Of a stretch of 64,000 nt of DNA, positions 56,185 through 64,000 are shown piece by piece. The position numbers and the translations under genes were made by a program. Under the pieces are notes generated by a model. It made no database searches. It was not told where the DNA came from and saw nothing but the letters and a program-made list of their open reading frames with translations. Source of the DNA: Yamagishiella unicocca (lineage: Eukaryota; Chlorophyta; Chlorophyceae; Chlamydomonadales; Volvocaceae); NCBI GenBank assembly GCA_003116995.1, contig BDSL01000076.1:476796-540795 (forward strand). Reading direction: 5' to 3'. Position 1 is the stretch's first letter. Every line of letters begins with the position of its first letter.

Positions 56185-56430
56185 ACTAAATTTTAGAATT
56201 ATTCTAAAATTCGGTTCTAAGAGGTAGTTGGCCTGGGCGCTCCAGGAGGGGGCCTGGGCCTGGTGTTGTTGGCCGAGGCGACGGCGCCGTGTTGTTTCTC
56301 CGTTCACTTCACTTAGAAGAGTTGTCGCTACGCACCTGTTTATTCCGGTCTGCGGAGTGCGGGCGGGTTAGCCATCTAGTTTCGGATCCGCGGGCGTGCA
56401 GTCGCGCGGGAGTGTCTGGTTCGCTGATCG
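56185..56430 (+). repeat. 246-bp inverted repeat, left arm
   Basis: By eye the reverse complement of 57033-57278, over 246 bases, from actaaattttagaattattc to tctggttcgctgatcg. A third arm at 60342-60587 differs by one noted base (taagtctaaa for taattctaaa). Confidence 0.9.
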
Positions 56431-57032
56431 GGTTTCCCCCGGGTAACGGTGTTGTCCTGATCCACCCGTCGGCTTCTTACAGTCTCTCCTCACGGCCCAA
56501 ACGGGCCTTACACGCACTGCAAGCGCAGTTGTCGAGCCGACACTACGCGCTGCCCACCCAGCAAACTCAGATTCTGAAGGACAATAAATAGCGCTCTATA
56601 CGTACCCGAGGCCGTCGGCGCATCGCTAATAAGCCCTCCACCCGAGGGCGGAATTGGGCCGACCCAGGGAGACTCTATAGTCAGTGAATGGCCGATTCAG
56701 TCCGGGTGCAGCTACCATCACAACGAGAACACATCTAAAGAACGACGTCACAAACACCACCACCGCCGCCCCCCACCCCTTGGGAGGGAATGAGATGTAG
56801 GATGGGGTGGGCGCCAAAAGGGAAACCGGCGCCCACCCTACAGTGGGCCGCCGTGTCATGCACGGGCCCCCCCTCTCCCCGTCGTCCCGGCGCAGGAGAC
56901 AGCCGCACCGCTGGCCAAGGGGCGCCCCCCCCTCCCACAAGGAGCGGCGCGGCGAGGGAGTCGAGCGTGCCCGTGCAGCATTCCCCCCCAGGATGAAGGG
57001 TGGGTGGGTGGGAAACAAAACTCGGCGAGTCG

Positions 57033-57278
57033 CGATCAGCGAACCAGACACTCCCGCGCGACTGCACGCCCGCGGATCCGAAACTAGATGGCTAACCCGC
57101 CCGCACTCCGCAGACCGGAATAAACAGGTGCGTAGCGACAACTCTTCTAAGTGAAGTGAACGGAGAAACAACACGGCGCCGTCGCCTCGGCCAACAACAC
57201 CAGGCCCAGGCCCCCTCCTGGAGCGCCCAGGCCAACTACCTCTTAGAACCGAATTTTAGAATAATTCTAAAATTTAGT
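57033..57278 (-). repeat. 246-bp inverted repeat, right arm
   Basis: Starts cgatcagcgaaccagacac and ends ataattctaaaatttagt. It is followed by ttccaaacggtg, where the next core copy begins, so one unit abuts the next with about five bases between. Confidence 0.9.
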
Positions 57279-57863
57279 TTCCAAACGGTGTTGTCCTGAT
57301 CCACCCGTCGGCTTCTTACAGTCTCTCCTCACGGCCCAAACGGGCCTTACACGCACTGCAAGCGCAGTTGTCGAGCCGACACTACGCGCTGCCCACCCAG
57401 CAAACTCAGATTCTGAAGGACAATAAATAGCGCTCTATACGTACCCGAGGCCGTCGGCGCATCGCTAATAAGCCCTCCACCCGAGGGCGGAATTGGGCCG
57501 ACCCAGGGAGACTCTATAGTCAGTGAATGGCCGATTCAGTCCGGGTGCAGCTACCATCACAACGAGAACACATCTAAAGAACGACGTCACAAACACCACC
57601 ACCGCCGCCCCCCACCCCTTGGGAGGGAATGAGATGTAGGATGGGGTGGGCGCCAAAAGGGAAACCGGCGCCCACCCTACAGTGGGCCGCCGTGTCATGC
57701 ACGGGCCCCCCCTCTCCCCGTCGTCCCGGCGCAGGAGACAGCCGCACCGCTGGCCAAGGGGCGCCCCCCCCTCCCACAAGGAGCGGCGCGGCGAGGGAGT
57801 CGAGCGTGCCCGTGCAGCATTCCCCCACACCTATGTCCCGCGTAGCGATCTTCCTAAGTCGGA

Positions 57864-58554
57864 TTACATCATCCCTACCACCGACAAACGTGTCGCGAGT
57901 GACGACTCCAGGTAGGCATCTACCGCATCCGAACGCCAGCGCCCGTGTAATTTATCAACTCCCGACTTGTCCCAGCTTCCGCCGCCGCGATGGCTCCCCC
58001 ACGCCTCAAGCCGTGAGACGAGAACTATGTAAGCGCTCCGCAAGGCCCGGATAACGGGACCCCACCTCACGCAGGAACGACCGGAGCCTGGCGGTAAACG
58101 CCCCCTTGCCAGGCACATTGCCCCAGTGCCCGTCTCCGAAAAGAGGCGCCTCGTTGCCTGCTCCTTGCGCCAACCGGAAACGGAGGTGGCGCCGCACAAT
58201 GCGCCCAACACAGATACCACTACCCGACTCTTCCGGGAAGCACACCGTCGCCCCTTGCCCCTGCTGGTCCGTCTTGCTACGAACTACTCGCACTGCGATC
58301 CCTCCCCCGTGAAAGTCGGAAACAGCGCCCACAGTCAAACCCCACAGCTCGCTCCGTCGCAGCATCCCAAAGAACCCTAGCACCAGCCAACACGCGTCTC
58401 GTGCCCCCTCCACGGCACGGCTCTGCTGAGCATCCGCTGTGGCCGCCAGCCAAGCGAGCAGCAGCCGTAGCATCGCTACCGTGACGGGTGCCTTAATATC
58501 TCGTACCGCCCCGGCGCCGGAACCGGCTGCTCGCAAGGCCCGCTGCAACATCAT
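57864..58554 (-). pseudogene. Tyrosine recombinase catalytic domain, copy 1 (broken)
   Basis: Frame from 58554 reads AMLRLLLAWLAATADAQQSR, then the first active-site arginine box GFFGMLRRSELWGL and VRVVRSKTDQQGQGATVCFP. The H-x-x-R box (SSHGLRRGGAIAAAEAG) follows in another frame near 57965-58020, and the last box (HGRWRSDAVDAYLES) in a third near 57900-57945. Thus at least two one-base shifts split the domain. In this copy a TAG (tgta on the + strand changed at 58026) stands just before the H-x-x-R box where copy 2 has AAG. The upstream N-terminal domain is also out of frame with 58554 (stop TGA overlaps ATG). Not functional as it stands. Confidence 0.8.
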
Positions 58555-59072
58555 CGGTACCCGGGGATGGTTCCGTACTGTGGCCGCTGCCTGAACCCCC
58601 CCGCGAAACGCTGCCAGTCACACAAAGCCGAAAGCGTGCCCTCAATCGTGGAGCGCGCATATCGCGTGGAAACAAAGGCAATAAACAAGCACAAGGTAAC
58701 CGGGTTGATATCCCGGTCCCGGCCCCACGGCAAAGCAACGTTCTCCGCCAACCCCACTTGTTCCACACAGAAACGAACGTAACGGCGCCGATGCGACATG
58801 TAAGTCAGCGAGGAGCTGTCGGCCACCGCCGAGGCCGCCAGAGCCACCAGCTCCCATGCCAATTGCTCCGCTGCAGTGCCCGCCCGCTCCGGGTCCAGGC
58901 CAGCGGTGGCGAGAATGCAGGGTAAGCAACTGAACCAACCGCCAGCGCAAGCGGCCGCCACCAGCCCGAGACAGGCACGACGGAAAATCCCACCGCAGGA
59001 CTCGCACCGCAGCGGCACCCGTCCCGTGGGCCGTCCGCACACGCCACATCCCGCTGGCCCTGCACGGCTCAC
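58551..59072 (-). pseudogene. PHD-like finger plus recombinase N-terminal domain, copy 1
   Basis: One open frame holds a zinc-finger pattern (GCGVCGRPTGRVPLRC, ESCGGIFRRACLG, GGWFSCLPC; about 58913-59055), a helical linker (GTAAEQLAWELVALAASAVA), and the SAM-like core-binding domain of a tyrosine recombinase (SSLTYMSHRRRYVRFCVEQV, INPVTLCLFIAFVSTRYARS). The finger matches the PHD spacing C-x2-C ... C-x2-C ... C ... W-x2-C-x2-C, but the usual His before the fifth Cys is Arg (FRRAC). The frame ends at 58551, overlapping the start of the catalytic frame. Confidence 0.75.
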
Positions 59073-60117
59073 ACGGCAGGTTCAAGTTCAGGGGAGCCGC
59101 AACACCAACAGATCGTACGGGGTGGGATCCGCCGGCCGCCCCGACGGCCACAAGCAAACCCGAGCGCCCGCTGGAAGCACGTGAACCTTTCTGAACACCG
59201 GACGCGATGCCCCCAGGAAACGACCATGCCATGTCCGCTCCGGCCAATCGGGAACCACGATGGTTGCGCGGGTTTCGTATGGTCGCAGCTGGTACGCCTC
59301 CCAGATCTCTGCGAGCACCTTGCCCGCCAGTTCCGGGGGGGGAAGGGCCCACAGCACCTTGCCCGCCAGTTCCGGGGGGGGGAAGGGCCCCCAGCACCTT
59401 GCCCGCCAGATCCGGGGGGGGAAGGGCCCACAGCACCTTGCCCGCCAGATCCGCGGCCCGTCCAGTCACTGAATTTGCGGGCGAGTAGAACTGCTGGCAG
59501 CCTGGCTGCATGTTCACACCCTCGTCATCACAGCAACAATCCACCGTCGGTTGATAATTCGTGGCCACACACAACGACAGGAAAACCAGCTACTGCCGCC
59601 GTGCCACCTCCAGGTGCCGGCTCAGGCGATCCGCCCGCACGTTGTCGATCCCCGCAATGTGCTCCGCGCGCAGCTCAAAACCGTAACGTATCGCCAGGAG
59701 GGCAATCTCGCGGCAGCTGGGCCGGCCCACCGCGATGCGCGTGGCACCGCGCCTCACCGCGGCGACCGCTTGGGTGTTGTCACAGCGCACCATTACCCGC
59801 CCGTGGCGTAAACGGGGACCAAAAGCCCGCAAAGCGTGCAGAACGGCTGTGAGTTCCAGCCAGGCTACGTGCAAAGCCCGTTGATCGGCTGCCCAATTCC
59901 TTGCAGCTCCGCGTCTTCCCATGCCGCACCAAACCCCCGCCCGCTCGCGTCTGTGAAGATGACTGCCCCATCCGGACCGACGAATTCCCCCCAAACAAGG
60001 TCCAGCTGACTGGTCGCTGTACGTTTCACGCCGTCCCATGCGTGGGAGAGGATATCGGACCAGGCAGCTAAATCATGCACGGCGTCTGGCGACAGGAGGA
60101 TAGTAGGTAAGTTGGCT
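59073..60117 (-). pseudogene. RNase H region and linker, copy 1 (truncated)
   Basis: Contains FTDASGRGFGAAWEDAELQG, VAWLELTAVLHALRAFGPRL and RCDNTQAVAAVRRG, the RNase H acidic positions of DIRS polyproteins, in two frames. The linker has four copies of an approximately 40-bp unit (DLAGKVLWALPPP-like) with poly-G runs of different length, which throws the reading out of frame near 59330-59450. The copy stops at 60117, where a core segment begins (gttacccgggggaaacc), so the part upstream of the RNase H is missing. Confidence 0.75.
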
Positions 60118-61172
60118 AGGTTACCCGGGGGAAACCGGCGCCCAACCTACAGTGGGCCGCCGTGTCATGCACGGGCCCCCCCTCTCCCCGTCGTCCCGGC
60201 GCAGGAGACAGCCGCACCGCTGGCCAAGGGGCGCCCCCCCCTCCCACAAGGAGCGGCGCGGCGAGGGAGTCGAGCGTGCCCGTGCAGCATTCCCCCCCAG
60301 GATGAAGGGTGGGTGGGTGGGAAACAAAACTCGGCGAGTCGCGATCAGCGAACCAGACACTCCCGCGCGACTGCACGCCCGCGGATCCGAAACTAGATGG
60401 CTAACCCGCCCGCACTCCGCAGACCGGAATAAACAGGTGCGTAGCGACAACTCTTCTAAGTGAAGTGAACGGAGAAACAACACGGCGCCGTCGCCTCGGC
60501 CAACAACACCAGGCCCAGGCCCCCTCCTGGAGCGCCCAGGCCAACTACCTCTTAGAACCGAATTTTAGAATAAGTCTAAAATTTAGTTTCCAAACGGTGT
60601 TGTCCTGATCCACCCGTCGGCTTCTTACAGTCTCTCCTCACGGCCCAAACGGGCCTTACACGCACTGCAAGCGCAGTTGTCGAGCCGACACTACGCGCTG
60701 CCCACCCAGCAAACTCAGATTCTGAAGGACAATAAATAGCGCTCTATACGTACCCGAGGCCGTCGGCGCATCGCTAATAAGCCCTCCACCCGAGGGCGGA
60801 ATTGGGCCGACCCAGGGAGACTCTATAGTCAGTGAATGGCCGATTCAGTCCGGGTGCAGCTACCATCACAACGAGAACACATCTAAAGAACGACGTCACA
60901 AACACCACCACCGCCGCCCCCCACCCCTTGGGAGGGAATGAGATGTAGGATGGGGTGGGCGCCAAAAGGGAAACCGGCGCCCAACCTACAGTGGGCCGCC
61001 GTGTCATGCACGGGCCCCCCCTCTCCCCGTCGTCCCGGCGCAGGAGACAGCCGCACCGCTGGCCAAGGGGCGCCCCCCCCTCCCACAAGGAGCGGCGCGG
61101 CGAGGGAGTCGAGCGTGCCCGTGCAGCATTCCCCCACACCTATGTCCCGCGTAGCGATCTTCCTAAGTCGGA

Positions 61173-61863
61173 TCACATCATCCCTACCACCGACAAACGT
61201 GTCGCGAGTGACGACTCCAGGTAGGCATCTACCGCATCCGAACGCCAGCGCCCGTGTAATTTATCAACTCCCGACTTGTCCCAGCTTCCGCCGCCGCGAT
61301 GGCTCCCCCACGCCTCAAGCCGTGAGACGAGAACTTTGTAAGCGCTCCGCAAGGCCCGGATAACGGGACCCCACCTCACGCAGGAACGACCGGAGCCTGG
61401 CGGTAAACGCCCCCTTGCCAGGCACATTGCCCCAGTGCCCGTCTCCGAAAAGAGGCGCCTCGTTGCCTGCTCCTTGCGCCAACCGGAAACGGAGGTGGCG
61501 CCGCACAATGCGCCCAACACAGATACCACTACCCGACTCTTCCGGGAAGCACACCGTCGCCCCTTGCCCCTGCTGGTCCGTCTTGCTACGAACTACTCGC
61601 ACTGCGATCCCTCCCCCGTGAAAGTCGGAAACAGCGCCCACAGTCAAACCCCACAGCTCGCTCCGTCGCAGCATCCCAAAGAACCCTAGCACCAGCCAAC
61701 ACGCGTCTCGTGCCCCCTCCACGGCACGGCTCTGCTGAGCATCCGCTGTGGCCGCCAGCCAAGCGAGCAGCAGCCGTAGCATCGCTACCGTGACGGGTGC
61801 CTTAATATCTCGTACCGCCCCGGCGCCGGAACCGGCTGCTCGCAAGGCCCGCTGCAACATCAT
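61173..61863 (-). pseudogene. Tyrosine recombinase catalytic domain, copy 2 (broken)
   Basis: Nearly identical to 57864-58554, with the same frameshifts around the H-x-x-R and final boxes. It lacks the nonsense codon of copy 1 (AAG instead of TAG near 61335). The active-site arginine boxes are present but in different frames. Confidence 0.8.
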
Positions 61864-62400
61864 CGGTACCCGGGGATGGTTCCGTACTGTGGCCGCTGCC
61901 TGAACCCCCCCGCGAAACGCTGCCAGTCACACAAAGCCGAAAGCGTGCCCTCAATCGTGGAGCGCGCATATCGCGTGGAAACAAAGGCAATAAACAAGCA
62001 CAAGGTAACCGGGTTGATATCCCGGTCCCGGCCCCACGGCAAGCAACGTTCTCCGCCAACCCCACTTGTTCCACACAGAAACGAACGTAACGGCGCCGAT
62101 GCGACATGTAAGTCAGCGAGGAGCTGTCGGCCACCGCCGAGGCCGCCAGAGCCACCAGCTCCCATGCCAATTGCTCCGCTGCAGTGCCCGCCCGCTCCGG
62201 GTCCAGGCCAGCGGTGGCGAGAATGCAGGGTAAGCAACTGAACCAACCGCCAGCGCAAGCGGCCGCCACCAGCCCGAGACAGGCACGACGGAAAATCCCA
62301 CCGCAGGACTCGCACCGCAGCGGCACCCGTTCCGTGGGCCGTCCGCACACGCCACATCCCGCTGGCCCTGCACGGCTCACACGGCAGGTTCAAGTTCAGG
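61860..62400 (-). pseudogene. PHD-like finger plus recombinase N-terminal domain, copy 2
   Basis: Same finger as copy 1, including Arg in place of the usual His (about 62221-62362). A private one-base deletion (cggcaagc at 62038-62045, versus cggcaaagc in copy 1) shifts the frame right after VGLAENVA, inside the core-binding domain. Confidence 0.75.
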
Positions 62401-63543
62401 GGAGCCGCAACACCAACAGATCGTACGGGGTGGGATCCGCCGGCCGCCCCGACGGCCACAAGCAAACCCGAGCGCCCGCTGGAAGCACGTGAACCTTTCT
62501 GAACACCGGACGCGATGCCCCCAGGAAACGACCATGCCATGTCCGCTCCGGCCAATCGGGAACCACGATGGTTGCGCGGGTTTCGTACGGTCGCAGCTGG
62601 TACGCCTCCCAGATCTCTGCGAGCACCTTGCCCGCCAGTTCCGGGGGGGGAAGGGCCCCCAGCACCTTGCCCGCCAGATCCGGGGGGGGAAGGGCCCACA
62701 GCACCTTGCCCGCCAGATCCGCGGCCCGTCCAGTCACTGAATTTGCGGGCGAGTAGAACTGCTGGCAGCCTGGCTGCATGTTCACACCCTCGTCATCACA
62801 GCAACAATCCACCGTCGGTTGATAATTCGTGGCCACACACAACGACAGGAAAACCCCCGGCCTCAGCCGCAGCTGCTGCCGCCGTGCCACCTCCAGGTGC
62901 CGGCTCAGGCGATCCGCCCGCACGTTGTCGATCCCCGCAATGTGCTCCGCGCGCAGCTCAAAACCGTAACGTATCGCCAGGAGGGCAATCTCGCGGCAGC
63001 TGGGCCGGCATACCGCGATGCGCGTGGCACCGCGCCTCACCGCGGCGACCGCTTGGGTGTTGTCACAGCGCACCATTACCCGCCCGTGGCGTAAACGGGG
63101 ACCAAAAGCCCGCAAAGCGTGCAGAACGGCTGTGAGTTCCAGCCAGGCTACGTGCAAAGCCCGTTGATCGGCTGCCCAATTCCTTGCAGCTCCGCGTCTT
63201 CCCATGCCGCACCAAACCCCCGCCCGCTCGCGTCTGTGAAGATGACTGCCCCATCCGGACCGACGAATTCCCCCCAAACAAGGTCCAGCTGACTGGTCGC
63301 TGTACGTTTCACGCCGTCCCATGCGTGGGAGAGGATATCGGACCAGGCAGCTAAATCATGCACGGCGTCTGGCGACAGGAGGATAGTAGGTAAGTTGGCT
63401 ACGGCGAGGTTGTCGTACAGTCCCTGCATGAAGCCAGATCCCCAGCGGCATGCTCTGGCGATGAAAGCGAGTTTCCCAACCGTAGCCTGTAAGTCCGAGC
63501 GTGGTCCGGGCTGGGATGGGTGCTTGGTTCCCCAGTTTGGCAT
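62401..63543 (-). pseudogene. RT end, RNase H and linker, copy 2
   Basis: From 63543 the frame reads VGKLAFIARACRWGSGFMQG and DLAAWSDILSHAWDGVKR, the connection region that follows the palm in DIRS reverse transcriptases, then VWGEFVGPDGAVIFTDASGR with the first RNase H aspartate. One frameshift later (near 63170-63200) it continues as LHVAWLELTAVLHALRAFG and VRCDNTQAVAAV in the frame 62396-63322. The linker has three copies of the approximately 40-bp unit and stays in frame here (DLAGKVLGALPPP), ending in PYDLLVLRLP. The palm domain is absent upstream of 63543. Confidence 0.8.
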
Positions 63544-63779
63544 CCAGCGCCGAAGTTGCCAGGATGTTTACGGAAGAGTCACGTTGGCAACGGTCATCAG
63601 CTGCTCAGGCGAAGGACTGTCGAGCTCAGGCTGGAGTTATCAACTCCCGCGTGCGCCCGGCCACGCCCGGCCGAGGCGAATCCAAAGGTCGGGCCGCGCC
63701 TCGCGACCCGGCCAGGCCCGCGGTGCGGTTGGGCCGGTGGCCCGCCAAGCCTTGTATTGCGCCCCGGCGGGCACACCGG

Positions 63780-64000
63780 GCCGCGGATGCCCGGCGGAGT
63801 TATCAGCCCCGCCGGGCACACGGGCCGCAACTCGGCGGAGTCCCCAACTCCGCCGGGCACAAGGGGGGGGGGGGGGCGGGGTCCCCAACTCCGCCGGGCA
63901 CAAGGGGGGGGGGGGGGACCGGCGGAGTCCCCAACTCCGCCGGGCACAAGGGAGGGAGGGGGGGGGACCGGCGGAGTCCCCAACTCCGCCGGGCACAAGG
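63780..64000. repeat. GC-rich hairpin repeat array (runs off the window)
   Basis: Four to five copies of ggcggagtccccaactccgc+cgggcacaag separated by variable poly-G runs (up to about 14 G). Each unit contains the palindrome ggcggag ... ctccgcc with a 7-base loop. A related earlier copy reads ggcggagttatcagccccgc at 63793. The poly-G runs may also be assembly-sensitive. Confidence 0.85.

Larger units (their letters stand above)
56185..63543 (-). mobile_element. Tandem array of DIRS-like tyrosine-recombinase retroelements
   Basis: Units in order: inverted terminal arm 56185-56430; core segment 56445-56986; outer arm 57033-57278; core again 57284-57825; coding part copy 1 about 57867-60117; partial core 60118-60300; outer arm 60342-60587; core third time from 60593; coding part copy 2 about 61180-63543. 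On the minus strand the coding order is RNase H with the end of the RT, linker, PHD-like finger, tyrosine recombinase. This order, a recombinase instead of an integrase, and inverted repeats are marks of DIRS elements, which are common in volvocine genomes. No YxDD palm of the reverse transcriptase is visible, so both copies are 5'-truncated. Both are riddled with frameshifts. No target-site duplication is evident, as expected for this class. Confidence 0.85.

Noticed and set aside
56626..57174. 182-codon frames repeated three times across the element array
   Set aside because: They cover the inverted arm and core segments, change partner at each junction, and lack any domain; they reflect GC-rich repeats, not a conserved protein.

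Overview
The window looks like nuclear DNA of a volvocine green alga (Chlorophyceae, near Chlamydomonas, Gonium or Volvox). The protein set supports this: a PSR1-type GARP/MYB-CC regulator, a gametolysin-like M11 metalloprotease with a proline-rich segment, a secreted SPP-rich (pherophorin-type) wall protein, octotricopeptide-repeat (OPR) proteins and a triple-fasciclin surface protein. So does the gene style: GC-rich wobble positions, many short introns with GTGAG/GTAAG donors, TGTAA poly(A) signals, and TTTTAGGG-like tracts in introns. I saw no bacterial operon features, rRNA, tRNA or CRISPR array.

Layout. 1-6900 (+): WD40 protein, N-terminus outside the window, introns full of minisatellites. 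9200-9409 (-): small RIIa/Dpy-30-like docking protein. 10034-12418 (+): OPR-type protein, followed by a 12-copy 16-bp array. 14700-15990 (+): SPP-rich secreted protein with a one-base frame break and possible decayed 3' exons. 19286-25527 (-): 619-aa coiled-coil protein, 14 exons. 26504-32031 (+): large OPR-repeat protein. 34190-37436 (+): PSR1. 40134-41735 (-): uncertain secreted Gly/Asn-rich gene. 42784-48018 (-): gametolysin-like protease. 51648-55757 (-): three-domain fasciclin protein, 11 exons. 56185-63543: tandem array of degenerate DIRS-like (tyrosine-recombinase) retroelements with 246-bp inverted repeats. 63780-64000: GC-rich hairpin repeat array.

The genes do not form one pathway. 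Three or four encode secreted or surface proteins of the extracellular matrix (SPP-rich protein, protease, fasciclin protein, perhaps the Gly/Asn-rich one). Two OPR proteins probably act on organelle RNA, and PSR1 is a nuclear regulator of phosphorus and sulfur starvation. The least ordinary signals are an approximately 100-bp sequence recurring inside introns of two different genes, often close to splice donors; a 48-bp minisatellite whose unit contains the splice donor; and the DIRS-like copies, which share the same frameshifts and carry a PHD-like finger lacking its histidine. Gene models were built by eye from splice sites, reading phase and protein family patterns; nothing was searched or computed.
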